From positions 2,033,001 to 2,097,000 of the forward strand of contig JAJTWR010000332.1 of NCBI GenBank assembly GCA_021613335.1: a stretch of DNA of 64,000 bases. The letters are read 5' to 3'. The position numbers and the translations under genes were made by a program. Below are positions 1-11,337 of this stretch, one piece after another; positions within the stretch are counted from its first letter, which is position 1; the number at the start of each line of letters is the position of its first letter. Origin of the DNA: Whitmania pigra. Lineage: Eukaryota > Annelida > Clitellata > Hirudinida > Haemopidae. The notes beneath the pieces were generated by a model. That model had not been told where the DNA came from. It did no database searches and was given only the letters and a program-made list of their open reading frames with translations.

Positions 1-500
1 TAAGCACTAATTTTACGTACTACATAAACAGACTCATTTCAAATGCATAAAACCGTAACTTGGACTTAACTAAATGTTTCCACAAAGGTCTCATTTTAAA
101 GATATTTAATTTCTGTTTTTTAAATTCCCAAGGCCTTTGCCATCAGACACTTATTTTTCAGGTTATTAACGCTCAAATTATACGCACTACCTTAGGACAA
201 AAGGGGTCATCCATAAAAAACGCCCGCAAATGGTGGAGCGCTTCAAAAGCATACTAATGCTGAAGGGGGAGGGCAATTGTTTTTGTTGAATAAAAACGAA
301 ATAATTTTTAAATTTTAGAAATTTATATTTTTATAATAATTTTATTTTCATTTTTTTCAATATTATTTTAATGACATTTGGGTACGTCAGAGGGAGGATG
401 TCTAAGAAATTGTGACAAATTAAAAATTAGAGTTAAGATTTATTGTGGACGTCTTTGTGGACGACACCCAAAGAGAAAAAGCGTCTTCTAATTCAAATTT
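1..500. other. AT-rich intergenic start of window
   Basis: No convincing coding region. The short open frame near 60-257 has no recognisable domain and unremarkable composition. Nothing regulatory could be supported. Confidence 0.5.
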
Positions 501-775
501 TGTTTGGTTTCTGTGCGCGCCAATAGAGATGTGCCGTCACTACATAACTACGCTTGAGATTCTAGTTAACGTTATTTTGATGATTTTTTATTTGCTCTTT
601 AATTTTTAAAATGTTTAAAAGAAGACGTCAATAATCGTAATGTCTTATTAATCTCCAATTATATTCTGGGGATCGGTTTCAAAAATCGAAACGTTGCTCA
701 AGACATAGCAAATTAAAAAAACTAAAATTATTAAATAACTAAGCATTTTTACATTTGTTTTTATAAATACATTTC
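501..775 (+). repeat. Left copy of a ~280-bp direct repeat
   Basis: This stretch matches 8471-8748 in the same orientation, about 7.97 kb away. Shared blocks include 'caatagagatgtgccgtcac', 'gaagacgtcaataatcgtaa' and 'atattctggggatcgg', with scattered substitutions and small indels. The pair brackets the MULE transposase and Ulp1 ORFs. It could be the ends of a large composite element or two independent insertions of one dispersed repeat. Same-orientation copies are not what a MULE's inverted termini would give. Confidence 0.75.
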
Positions 776-1049
776 CTTAACTAGTTCAGTTTAAGAATTT
801 CTAAACACACTACGCTCTCGATCGTCTATTTATTTTGATTTCTGTAAGCTCAACATAATCGATATAAGAAATGAACATAGATTTAATTTCCAGGATGGAA
901 TATAAGCACAAAATAACTCAACTTTGGTCAAGTATTAAGTCAACCTCAGTCTGAGGTCTAAGCCAACCACGACTCTGAACATTTCATTTCAAACAAATTT
1001 CATTATTAAAATACATGAACAAATAAAACTTATAAAATAAGGAGAAACT

Positions 1050-1224
1050 TTCCGATCAAATTTCGTCATCATCGTCATCATGGTAAGGCTAGAAACTGGG
1101 TCGTGACCTGTCTACATAAAATAGGTAGTAACTTTCCTATCACTTCATCATCATAACCATCACCTACATGGTAAGCCAAGTCCAAAAACTGGGTTAGACG
1201 ACCCCTTAAAAAACAAGTAGACAC
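1050..1224. repeat. Imperfect tandem duplication (about 95-bp unit)
   Basis: Two adjacent blocks share the order 'aactttcc.atca', 'tcatcat', 'atggtaag' and 'aaactgggt', starting near 1046 and 1128. The similarity is imperfect. It lies just upstream of the first MULE ORF and may belong to the element's 5' end. Confidence 0.35.
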
Positions 1225-1299
1225 GTGACCATTATCTATAAAAGCGCTTCTCTCCACCACACTTCCGATAACTTATTGTTATTTGATTGCTCTGACGAC

Positions 1300-4200
1300 A
1301 TGCCTCGCACTAAGTGCTTCTTTGTTAATGGGAAACCATTCCAAATGTCTGATGACGTAGTAGTGGAGATGATGAGGAAGTATTCAGGTGAGTGCCGGTC
1401 CCCTAATGAGATCTACATGAAGGTAAGTCAAGCGACTGGGATAAGCTGGAGCAAGAAGGACATTGAGAAGTTAAAGAACCTGTACAACAAATTTGTAAAG
1501 GCAAGTGAATTTAGTTCTAACAATGGTTCGGACGTCGGCGTGTTTTATGTTTTTCATTAAATTCGTTATTCTAACAAAAAAAATTTTTCCAGCATGGAAT
1601 GAAAGTAGAGCCTGCTGCGAAACAAAAAGTGGCGAAGAAGCCTGAAGCCATCGACCGAGATAACTGCGTCGTGTTAAACTCGAAGTCAGGACGTAAGACT
1701 ATAGGTAAGACATTATTGATTGATTTTTTTTTCAGAGTTAATGCTAGACCTTCAAAGTCGTCAGTCGAAAATTGTTGTTCCGAACTGGGAGTTTCTCCAA
1801 GTACCGTGAACATAAGGAAAATCAGGAATGTCTTTAAGGTTTGTATTACGCGAACATCTAAAATTACAATAACTAATAAGTACACTTAAAATCTCATCAT
1901 TATAGAAACTCTCAAGTAAATCTATGGAGCAAGCACTGAAAGGGGGCGAAAGTAGCCCAAGTTTATCAACTGTGAGCGCCGAAGAGACATGTGACATTGA
2001 AGAAAATTCAGAAAACGTTGAGGAAGCAAGCATTCTTGAGGTACCGATTTCAAGAAAACCTACCGCGCTTCCCCGAGCATGTTTTATATTAATTTTTACT
2101 CCAAAAGGCGCAGTACGGCTTATTTTCGGGAAAACGCGACAGCAAAATTATGAGACTAAAATTTCACTAATAACATAATTAAAAATGTATGATGCAAATC
2201 GAGGCATGTTTTCTCTAGCAGCATGCACAAGCTGAAATAGACGCTGAGGGTCATATTACATATAAGATAGCGATACAATTAAAGTTAGTAGATCCAACAC
2301 ATTGTTCACATTTGATTTGTAAATTACAACTGACATTGTGCAAGGTGTAATTTAGTACTTTAATTTAGTATTGGGAGAAAGAAATCGAAGATGGCCCTTA
2401 CCAATTTTATGTCGATCAAGGCGAATGGCCACTATTGAGAAGTAGCCAGATTGGAAAGAAGTTCAAAGATTCGAATTGGACAGATGTTGTAGTAAGTTAC
2501 ATAAAGAGGTATAACCCTTATTGTTCCTTTTGCTTTGAATGGCATACAGTTAAGTCTATCCAATCATTGCGGGGCGGTCTAATGTTTAACACTAAAGGTT
2601 ATTGCAAGTCTAGGTTTTGCACGATGGCCTTCACCTTCAGGATAAAGGATAAACATTTGTTGGCTGAGCTCATGTTTTCCGGAAGGTTGATCCGTCATGA
2701 TACCGCGGATAATCTCGCGAGGCCAGTGCGTGGGAAGAGAAGATTGTAAATGGCTGAAGCGATGAAACATGTTAAGCCATGTGAGAAATATCTAAATGAT
2801 ATAGACCTGATGACGGAAGATGTGTATCGATCTGGCAATAGGGATATCGCTCCTTTGACTGGCACGCTAAAAAAAATTGCTTCCGAACTTAATGTTAACA
2901 AACGAAAAGATGCGAATGAGATGACAAGCTTAAGCATACTAAAAAGCGAACAGAAAAGAGGCAACGAAAATGCGGTTACGAGGGTTGTCATCCAGGATCC
3001 CCCCGGAGTAATGCTATGGTCGAAAGCTTGCATTCGCATCTTTCATCGGAGGTGTATGGAAGACATCGCATACCTGGATGCCACAGGAGGAGTGATAAAG
3101 AACAGAGATGAGCCCTTCTATGCATATGAACTTGTTGTAAGGAACCCACTGAAGGGAAACTCACCTTTTCCCGTCGCAACATTTGTGACATGTTGCCACA
3201 GCATCTCCTCAGTGACAAGCTTCCTGATTGAGTTCGTAAGAGATTACAAAAAAATGTACGGATGGGCAGCTAGTTCGAGGCCGAAATTAATAATGTCTGA
3301 CGGATCCGCAGTCCTGATGAGTGCCATTTCCACCGCTTTTTGTGATGCTTCATTTGAATTAGTTATGGAGAGATTTTTCAGAATAATAACAGGCAAAGCA
3401 CATCCTAGTGATTTTCAGTACCCTGTCATGCACAGGTGCTTGAGTCACATCATGAAAAATTGCTTCCGAACTTAATGTTAACAAACGAAAAGATGCGAAT
3501 GAGATGACAAGCTTAAGCATACTAAAAAGCGAACAGAAAAGAGGCAACGAAAATGCGGTTACGAGGGTTGTCATCCAGGATCCCCCCGGAGTAATGCTAT
3601 GGTCGAAAGCTTGCATTCGCATCTTTCATCGGAGGTGTATGGAAGACATCGCATACCTGGATGCCACAGGAGGAGTGATAAAGAACAGAGATGAGCCCTT
3701 CTATGCATATGAACTTGTTGTAAGGAACCCACTGAAGGGAAACTCACCTTTTCCCGTCGCAACATTTGTGACATGTTGCCACAGCATCTCCTCAGTGACA
3801 AGCTTCCTGATTGAGTTCGTAAGAGATTACAAAAAAATGTACGGATGGGCAGCTAGTTCGAGGCCGAAATTAATAATGTCTGACGGATCCGCAGTCCTGA
3901 TGAGTGCCATTTCCACCGCTTTTTGTGATGCTTCATTTGAATTAGTTATGGAGAGATTTTTCAGAATAATAACAGGCAAAGCACATCCTAGTGATTTTCA
4001 GTACCCTGTCATGCACAGGTGCTTGAGTCACATCATGAAGAATTGCTTCCGAACTTAATGTTAACAAACGAAAAGATGCGAATGAGATGACAAGCTTAAG
4101 CATACTAAAAAGCGAACAGAAAAGAGGCAACGAAAATGCGGTTACGAGGGTTGTCATCCAGGATCCCCCCGGAGTAATGCTATGGTCGAAAGCTTGCATT

Positions 4201-5817
4201 CGCATCTTTCATCGGAGGTGTATGGAAGACATCGCATACCTGGATGCCACAGGAGGAGTGATAAAGAACAGAGATGAGCCCTTCTATGCATATGAACTTG
4301 TTGTAAGGAACCCACTGAAGGGAAACTCACCTTTTCCCGTCGCAACATTTGTGACATGTTGCCACAGCATCTCCTCAGTGACAAGCTTCCTGATTGAGTT
4401 CGTAAGAGATTACAAAAAAATGTACGGATGGGCAGCTAGTTCGAGGCCGAAATTAATAATGTCTGACGGATCCGCAGTCCTGATGAGTGCCATTTCCACC
4501 GCTTTTTGTGATGCTTCATTTGAATTAGTTATGGAGAGATTTTTCAGAATAATAACAGGCAAAGCACATCCTAGTGATTTTCAGTACCCTGTCATGCACA
4601 GGTGCTTGAGTCACATCATGAAGAATGCCAAGATGATGTGCAGGAAAAGGTTAGAAGTTTTGATATTGTTGTATCCTCCGGTTGCCTTAATATTAAGATG
4701 CTTAATTAGATATGTTGGTGTGCTGAGTGTGCTTTTTTAATCATAATCAAGCGGCCCTAAATGTTATGGTAATATTAATAATAACATAATAATAATAATA
4801 GATTAATTAATAAAAACATGAAAGTAAAACCATAAAGTTTTTGCTTTAACAGAATACCCAACCATTTCAAACTTGGCATGTATGTAATAGGACACGTGAC
4901 AACAATAAACGTTGCACGAATTCTGTAAAGCACTTGAAGCAATTCAAGTCCTTTTCGGAAGTCCTTATTATGTACCAGTAATGGATGGGTATGCCAACTT
5001 CATCGAAGAAGCCATAAATGGACAAGCTCGTAAGTGGAACCCCGAAGATGAAGTGGAGGATGAGGATGAAGAATTAGAGAACATTGGAGAGGAAGAGGTA
5101 CATCAGATTATCATTCGTTATTAACGTAACAGTACTTAGGTAATTTTTATATTCCGGAAATTGTAGGAAGACTTTGGTTCCCAATCATTCAAGGAATTCA
5201 TCGAAAATCAGATGAATTCAGCAGTGTCATTTACAAGTGGATCTACCGCCAACATGTATTACAGTTCAGATTTTCTTCACCATCTCAGGAAAGATTTCCT
5301 TCCTCAGGCTATGCTGTGGACAGAGATGTTACTGGGTTAGTCTGTAACACGTAATAGCAATAGATAAGTAGAAAGATTTAGACATTACTGGGTTCGTTTA
5401 TAGACAGACAACCTTAATGATGAACATATTCGATGGCTTTCAGGTGATCTGGGAAGACATGGAACCTCGCCACCATATGAAAATCAAACTAAAATCTACA
5501 AGTCGCTTTGTGACAAATCCACTCAGGTTAATACTTACTTTATATCGTGACGTTTTCTTGTCTGAAACTCTATTACAGTGCCACAATAAATCATACCGTT
5601 TTTGAACATCATCAGAGATAACAAGACACAGGGCATTATGGAAAAAAGCCAATGGATCCTGAAACATGTTCGAAGTAAGAAATTATTTACACGACTTGAT
5701 GATTTCGTTATTCAGTACCAAGCAGTGCATCGGGGCATGTTGAGAGCATTTGAGGACTCTGAGAGAAGGGTCATAAGAAAATTTTGTCAAATCAATTGCG
5801 GAGTTTTTGTAAAATGC
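1300..5817 (+). pseudogene. Mutator-like (MULE) DDE transposase gene, interrupted
   Basis: This is a broken multi-exon transposase. An N-terminal piece (from an ATG at 1300) and another at about 1599-1885 look like small helical DNA-binding modules. The piece at 2372-2749 has a Cys-rich C-x2-C...C-x4-C arrangement like the zinc fingers of MULE and FLYWCH proteins. The DDE core follows from 2750: 'YLDATGG' carries a candidate first Asp, 'IMSDGS' a second Asp, and 'VMERFF' is a possible Glu position, ending in the 'CLSHIMKN' block. An in-frame TAA (2747-2749) separates the zinc-finger part from the core. The core is then tandemly triplicated with a frameshifting 583-bp period. C-terminal pieces are seen at 4912-5100, about 5168-5336, 5443-5526 and 5611-5790. 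Assignment to MULE rests on motif pattern; exon borders are uncertain. It is probably inactive. Confidence 0.7.
2875..4623 (+). repeat. 583-bp tandem triplication within the transposase core
   Basis: Three head-to-tail units lie at 2875-3457, 3458-4040 and 4041-4623. By eye they are identical except for one A/G difference beside the junctions. Each starts at 'aattgcttccgaactt', and the last ends at 'catgaagaatgcc', so the breakpoints share only a few bases. Since 583 is not a multiple of three, each junction puts the reading frame into a stop ('HIMKNCFRT' then stop). Only the third unit continues into the downstream transposase sequence. It is either a very recent duplication or an assembly artefact. 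Confidence 0.9.
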
Positions 5818-6124
5818 TAATGACATGAACTAACCCATTCAAGGGGCGCAAACGGAATTCTAAGAGTACTCCAAAAGTCAAGGTTTGTTCAGTTAAAAGC
5901 GAGGTTTTTGTAAAATGCTAATAACATGTTCAACGTCTTTAAGGAACGAAAAGAGAAGATAGAAATATAGGAGAAGAGGGAAAAAAAGGACAAGGTGGGG
6001 TTGTACAATACATGTCCAAAAAAGCCAATCACTTTGAAGCAACAAGTAATTTGCATCTGTTTAGGTTTTTCATAATACTTATTTCAATATGTTATTGCAG
6101 TATATTATGTCGAATTGCAGGTAG

Positions 6125-6877
6125 CCCAGGCAACGTCACAAATCCTATCCACACACATGGACCATAGCACCAGTGAAGGACAAAAAGTTTTGGGAGAACA
6201 TTCAAGGTTCTAATTGGTTTTCTTCGGATAATATTAATTATGCCATGTTTATTTTAAGTAGGCAATATCCATTAATTGACGGGTTTGGCAACTGCGAAAT
6301 GTTAGGTTATTGCGGAACTCACACCACCACACCCACACCTGGGCAAAAGTTCATTCAGATTTTAAATGTCAACAATAATCATTGGGTAACACTAAGTAAT
6401 ATGTTCTGTGGATGCGATCAAGTACAAGTCTATGATAGTTTTAATGTAACTTTAAATAGTATCGACATCCGTAATATTTCTTATATATGTAGGAATATAT
6501 CTAGTAGAGCTAATAGCAATCAATTAATTATTTTAAGAGAGCCGGTGCAGCAACAAAAGGGGGGTGCCGATTGTGGAGCTTTTGCTATAGCATTTGCTTG
6601 CACATTAGCTAGGGGTTTAGATCCTTCTATATATTATTATAATCAACTAAGGGGAAGTATAAGCGAGGCTTTTAGAAACGATTTATTTAAGACAATAGAA
6701 GTAGGTAGTCAAGCAAGGGGTAAGCGCAATAAAATTAACGTTAAACTATTTTGTAAATGTAAGCTAAGTTACCATAAGGAATTAGATGATAAACAGGGGA
6801 TGATCGAGTGTGACATACGCCCAGATTATCCTTTCACAACGGAAAATCACTTAGCGAGGATACTTCAGATTTCCTAG
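6125..6877 (+). CDS. Ulp1/SENP-like C48 cysteine protease of the MULE
   Basis: The ORF is open from just after a splice-acceptor-like AG at about 6124 (no ATG at the front; the exon probably joins upstream sequence) to a TAG at 6875-6877. It carries the ordered catalytic signature of the Ulp1/C48 family: His in 'NNHWVTLSN', Asp in 'VYDSF', and Cys in 'GADCGAFAIAFA'. A basic, Cys-containing tail follows ('KLFCKCKLSYHKE'). In cells Ulp1/SENP enzymes remove SUMO-like modifiers. In transposons such proteases occur beside MULE transposases, which fits the broken transposase directly upstream. The frame is intact over about 250 residues, whereas the transposase is broken. Whether it is a separate gene or the 3' exon of one long transposon transcript cannot be told here. 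Confidence 0.8.
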   Translation, partial: PRQRHKSYPHTWTIAPVKDKKFWENIQGSNWFSSDNINYAMFILSRQYPLIDGFGNCEMLGYCGTHTTTPTPGQKFIQILNVNNNHWVTLSNMFCGCDQVQVYDSFNVTLNSIDIRNISYICRNISSRANSNQLIILREPVQQQKGGADCGAFAIAFACTLARGLDPSIYYYNQLRGSISEAFRNDLFKTIEVGSQARGKRNKINVKLFCKCKLSYHKELDDKQGMIECDIRPDYPFTTENHLARILQIS

Positions 6878-7173
6878 TTTCGCGGCCTCACCAGAAGATG
6901 CTGATTTTTCTTTATCAGCCATCACAGGACATCAAGTACACTTCAGTACAGAAGATTAGTTAGCGAGGACACATTTCACATATCTTCATAACAAGACGAA
7001 CATCAAAGTGAACAATTTATCGCTCGTCAAAATATAGCTTTAATAAGAGTAATGTTCCTGTCTTGTGTGAACGTGTTGAGGGTATTTTGTAAAGACAGGA
7101 AGAGTTAGAAATAAGTTTTTATTGAGAAGCAGTGAGATTAGTTATGATTTCTGCACCCACGTTCTCGCCTCTG
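6878..7173. other. 3' flank of the Ulp1 ORF, no gene seen
   Basis: This is AT-rich sequence without a supported coding region or recognisable terminal inverted repeat. The MULE's outer ends could not be identified. Confidence 0.4.
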
Positions 7174-7185
7174 ATTCTATGATTT

Positions 7186-7237
7186 TATTTATTTGTTTGA
7201 TTTGTAGTCCGTTGCATAACTAAGATGATTTGGACTT
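7186..7237 (-). mobile_element. Ultra-short retroposon-like element, copy A
   Basis: Read on the minus strand it begins 'aagtccaaatcatc', ends the core with 'gcaacggact', and finishes in a tail of A/T runs. It is flanked by 'ttctatgattt' (7175-7185) and 'ttctgcgattt' (from 7238), which match at 9 of 11 positions and look like an aged target duplication. It abuts copy B, which sits in the same target. Confidence 0.6.
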
Positions 7238-7249
7238 TTCTGCGATTTA

Positions 7250-7294
7250 TTTATTTGATTAAAGCTTGTTGCATAACTGGGATGATTTGAACTA
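7250..7294 (-). mobile_element. Ultra-short retroposon-like element, copy B
   Basis: This is the most diverged copy. It is flanked by 'ttctgcgattta' (7238-7249) and 'ttctacgattta' (7295-7306), matching at 11 of 12 positions. The left flank of B is also the right flank of A, so two elements appear to have entered the same target in succession. Confidence 0.65.
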
Positions 7295-7306
7295 TTCTAC
7301 GATTTA

Positions 7307-8375
7307 GGATTTGTCCATTATTTATATCAACAAATTTTACATAATTCATTATTCCTCCCTCTCCATCGTCATCAACTGTCAAACCTCTAACTTTAAACAA
7401 ATTTAAAAATTTAAGCAGTACTCGTTACTTGCCGTATTTATTATATGATTTAAATGTTAAATTAAAGGTCAATAAATAAGGATTTTTCTTGTCATGTGTT
7501 CATTTTGTGCGTGTTTTCGGTTATTTCCTCGAATTAATTCAACGCAATCAATTATTGCATGAGATTAATATTTCCTCGTAACTTTGTAATTTTTCAAAAT
7601 AATAAACTTTTATTTATTAATAAGTAATCAGTAAAATTTTAAATTATATACTAGTATATAATTAATTAAAGTGCTCTTAAACTATAGAAATTTTAAATTA
7701 TTAAAAGTTCAATCCAATATTATGTAAAAATTAATTTATTATTAAAAGCAATATTTATTATAGAAATTATGTTATATAAATTTGCTAGCTGTTTTCCCGA
7801 CTTTGCTTTGGTAATAGATGTGCAAATGACTTCATTTCTTTTATTTGCATAGACGAATATAGCGCAATAAATTACGAAGGACAACCGGAATAAGATGGCT
7901 ACCAAAATAAAACTAATATTAAATCACAGATGAATAATAAAAATGTAAATTTTAAATTATAAAACGGAAATTTACAATATAAACTAAAAGCTTACGTACA
8001 TGAATATTAATCAGCATGCGCCTAAGCTCACCAACTTTGAAAACGGCGCGTACACTCTTGTGAGAATAAGCCCAGAAGGAGAAATAATTTATCGATTTTT
8101 TTTGCAAAGTAGATTAAACTGACCCCATAGTCAACGTGCTCAAGTATTTCAAATTTCAATCAAACCTGCTCAGGATTAAAGATTTGTAAAAGGAATATAC
8201 ATATAAACAAGGTCCTTGTTTTTTATACATAAATAATACAAATGCCTTAAAAAGTTAAACATTGGTATAAATATTACGAGGAATAACAAAATAATGATTA
8301 AACTAGAAATGGGAAAAATTCTTCGTGGAAAAGGTTTTTAGTCTGAAACATGTCAATTGACAAGATCAAAGGAAG
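7307..8375. other. AT-rich non-coding stretch
   Basis: No gene is supported. At 7998-8014 the string 'tacatgaatattaatca' recurs in the inverted-repeat element at 8980-8996 (reverse complement) and 11341-11357. A minus-strand open frame at 7720-7905 has no recognisable domain. Confidence 0.4.
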
Positions 8376-8388
8376 ACAAGAGGAGAGT

Positions 8389-8439
8389 AATTTATTTATT
8401 TGATTATAGTCCGTTGCATGACTAAGATGATTTGGACTT
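8389..8439 (-). mobile_element. Ultra-short retroposon-like element, copy C, with perfect 13-bp TSD
   Basis: The 51-bp insertion is flanked by perfect direct repeats 'acaagaggagagt' at 8376-8388 and 8440-8452. On the minus strand the core runs from 'aagtccaaatcatcttagtc' to 'atgcaacggact', followed by an AT-rich tail with A runs. The first five and last five core bases (AGTCC/GGACT) can pair. Perfect flanks and a core nearly identical to copy E suggest a young insertion. Confidence 0.8.
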
Positions 8440-8470
8440 ACAAGAGGAGAGTTTTCAAGTATAAAATTTA

Positions 8471-8748
8471 TATTTGGTTTCTGTGTGGGCCAATAGAGAT
8501 GTGCCGTCACTACATAACTATGCTTGAGATTTTAGTTAACTTTATTTTTATGATCTCTTATTTTCTCTTTTATTTTTAAACTTCTTCAACGAAGACGTCA
8601 ATAATCGTAATGTTTTATTAATCTCCAGTTATATTCTGGGGATCGGCTTCAAAGGATCGACATTATGCTAAGGACACCGCAATTTAATAAAAAGTTAAAA
8701 TTATTACTTAACTAAACATAATTGCAATTATTTTTATAAACACATTTC
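8471..8748 (+). repeat. Right copy of the ~280-bp direct repeat
   Basis: Same repeat as 501-775. It begins two dozen bases after the TSD of ultra-short element copy C. No open reading frame is supported in it. Confidence 0.75.
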
Positions 8749-8937
8749 TCAGTATATCATATTTCAGACATTTTTGTTAGCTTTGAGATTATCCCTGTAT
8801 CCTAAAATACATCAATATACCAACAACCGGCCACATTTATTTATTTACATTTCATTACCCGGCTGCCCATACTTGCTTGTTGTTATTTATATTTACATCG
8901 CCCAGCGGACGTCCGATAGCTTCACTCTTGTGTTCCG

Positions 8938-9010
8938 GGCTGCATATTTGCAAACCCGTGTCAAGAACGACGCTGGGATGATTAATATTCATGTATTAGC
9001 TAATTTAGGC
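8938..9010 (+). repeat. Left arm of an inverted-repeat element
   Basis: It reads 'gcatatttgcaaacccgtgt' ... 'gattaatattcatgtatta' ... 'gctaatttaggcgct'. The reverse complement of the right arm (9296-9318 joined to 11338-11400, interrupted by a hAT insertion) matches it over about 70 bp with a handful of differences. The pre-insertion element would have been a foldback of about 0.45 kb. Confidence 0.7.
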
Positions 9011-9318
9011 GCTAAGATGCAATAAGAAGAACTTTTGGCGCGACAAATTTTCAAATTTGCTCAACCAGCAATGCCGTTCATCAGAGTTATTAATATTACA
9101 GCGAATTGTTAACTGGTTCTCACCTTCATTTTTACAGTTTGCGTAACAATAGCCAATAGGTAATTCCAGACATAATCCATCTTGAGCAAACTAACTGCAC
9201 AACATCCAGACAATTAAACAAAGAAACAGAAATATCTCGCGACGACGTACCGACAATATATGTGACCTACTTTCGGAAAACATCTGTCCAATCATAGCTC
9301 CTAAATTAGCTAATACAT

Positions 9319-11337
9319 CAGGGTTGTCCAGCCCGCGGCCCGCCATAAGTTTCTATTCGGCCCGCGAAGCTTCTCCGATTTTGTAAAAATTTTTATATTT
9401 AAATCAAAAGAGTCAATTTAAATTAATTTTGTGTAATAATTCCAATTTTTTATTTGTTTTTTTTTGCTTATATACATATATCCATGTTTTAGCTGCTAAA
9501 TAAGCGCGCTTTAAACTTGAAACGTAAACATTGGAATAGCGGCGCCGACACTTAAAAAACGGAAAATTGATGATGAAAAATCGATAGTTCAGATGTTCTT
9601 GGACTGAAACTTTTTCGTGAACATTTTGGTAACGTTTTGTGCTTGATTTACCAGGAAACTATCGATGTTCAGAAGGAATATAACATCAAGCAACCTTACA
9701 TTACGAAACATACAAGTAAATTTGATAGCTTGGTTGGTCAAGCCAGGACTGATCGAATGAACTCGTTGAAGCAAAGTATCGCTGGTCAGCATTTTTTCTT
9801 CAAAGTAGCCAATCAGAGTTCAGAAGCAGCAACAAAGATTAGCTTTTTAACAGCTGAGGCTATTGCCAAGAAAGGAAAACTGTTTTCATATGGGCAATTA
9901 ATGAAAGATTGCTTGTAAGTATTTACTGGTGTGGTCTTAAGAAGATAAGAAGTCTTTCGTGGAAAATGTCAGTCTTTCTTACCAAACTGTTGCTAGAAGA
10001 GTTGATGACAATGCAACAAATATTGAAGACACGGTGGTCCAGAGACTCAGAGGTTGCGAATTCCACAGCTTAGCACTTGATGGGAGCACGGACATAAGTG
10101 ACACTGGTCAACTGACTACATTTGTAAGAAGTTTGATGTCGTCGAGGAATTGTTGGATATTTGTCCAGTGAAGGGCACCATAACAGGAAAGGTCGTTTTT
10201 GCACAAGTAAATCAGATAATTAAGAAATTCAAGCTTTCTATGAACAAACTGATTGGCATTACGACAGGTGGGGCTCCTGCCATGACAGGGAAGTAGAACG
10301 GATTTGTAACGTTGTTGGGAAAATCGGTGCCTCTTGAAATGAAACATGTGATAGAAAAAGTTATATCATCTGTCAACTTCATCAGATCCAGAGGTCTCAA
10401 TCACAGGGAGTTTAAATGGGCTCAAATAGCGATGATGTTGTTTACTTCTGCCAAGTTCGCTGGCTTAGCAAGTCATCGACATTATTCAGATTCTGGAGTC
10501 TACGTGATGAAATAAAGACATTCATGAACAACAAAGGATAGGACGTATGTTTCCTGGACGATGACCTATGGTTGAACGACTTGGCGTTTCTAGTCGACAT
10601 GACAAAATTCGTGGCCGAGTTGAACGTCAGACTTCAAGGAAAGGACCAGCTGGTGCACAATTTGTATGAACATGTTGGTGACGTTCATTCAGAAGTTGAA
10701 GCTAATTCAGTCCCAGCTGGTTCTGAAGAAGGTTGTACATTGCCCAGTCCTTTCGTCGAGGCCTACTGAAACAGTACAACATGAGAAGTACTCTGATTTA
10801 GTTATCAAACTTGCTGATTATTTCGAGCAAAGGTTCCAGGATTTCAGAAGGCACATTGGCATCATGAAGCTAATCAGTAATCCGTTTTCAATTGATCCCG
10901 CGGATGCTGCTGACAAATACCTGCTGGAACTCATTGAAATTCAGAATGACTGACTTAAAAACAGCTTTCGCCGAGCATGATCTGCTGAACTTTTACAGCC
11001 GCTATGTGTCATCGGACACCACTTTACCACTCTCTCACAGGACGCCAGGAAGTTCACTGCTCTGTTCGGAAGCATCTATTGTTGAGAACGATTGTTTTCT
11101 AGAATGAAAAACACGAAATCGAAGTTAAGATCTCTGCTTACAGACGAACATTTGACGGCATCATTGCGCATTGCGGCTTCTACTGTTGGAGCAGACAGAC
11201 TACTTGTACAAACAAAAGAGTGCCAGATTGGATATTAAACTGAGCACAAACATATAAGGTTCTTCTAGCTTAAATGTAGCATAAAAAGGTATTTTGTGTT
11301 TTATTTTTTTTTTGTTGCGAAAGGTTGGACACCACTG
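9319..11337 (+). mobile_element. hAT transposon relic with perfect 8-bp TSD
   Basis: Terminal inverted repeats are imperfect: left 'cagggttgtccagcc', right (reverse complement) 'cagtggtgtccaacc'. The 8-bp duplication 'taatacat' flanks it at 9311-9318 and 11338-11345. Inside is a frameshifted transposase of the GTF2IRD2/ZBED-like hAT group. It shows a BED-finger remnant ('EYNIKQPYITKHTSKFD', 9680-9730), the block 'FHSLALDGSTDISDTGQL' (10060-10120) and the C-terminal dimerisation region ('MKNTKSKLRSLLTDEHL', from about 11104). Several stops, for example one at 10294-10296 after 'PAMTGK', and frame changes show it is dead. It lies inside the right arm of the inverted repeat. Confidence 0.9.

Noticed and set aside
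60..257. 65-codon ORF at the window start
   Set aside because: No domain, no splice context, and composition like neighbouring non-coding DNA.
1705..1735. Possible 31-nt intron in the MULE gene
   Set aside because: It has GT and AG ends but is shorter than other introns here, and the frame is already open across it.
2988..4384. Minus-strand ORFs repeated three times in the triplication
   Set aside because: They are antisense shadows of the transposase core and repeat only because the DNA does.
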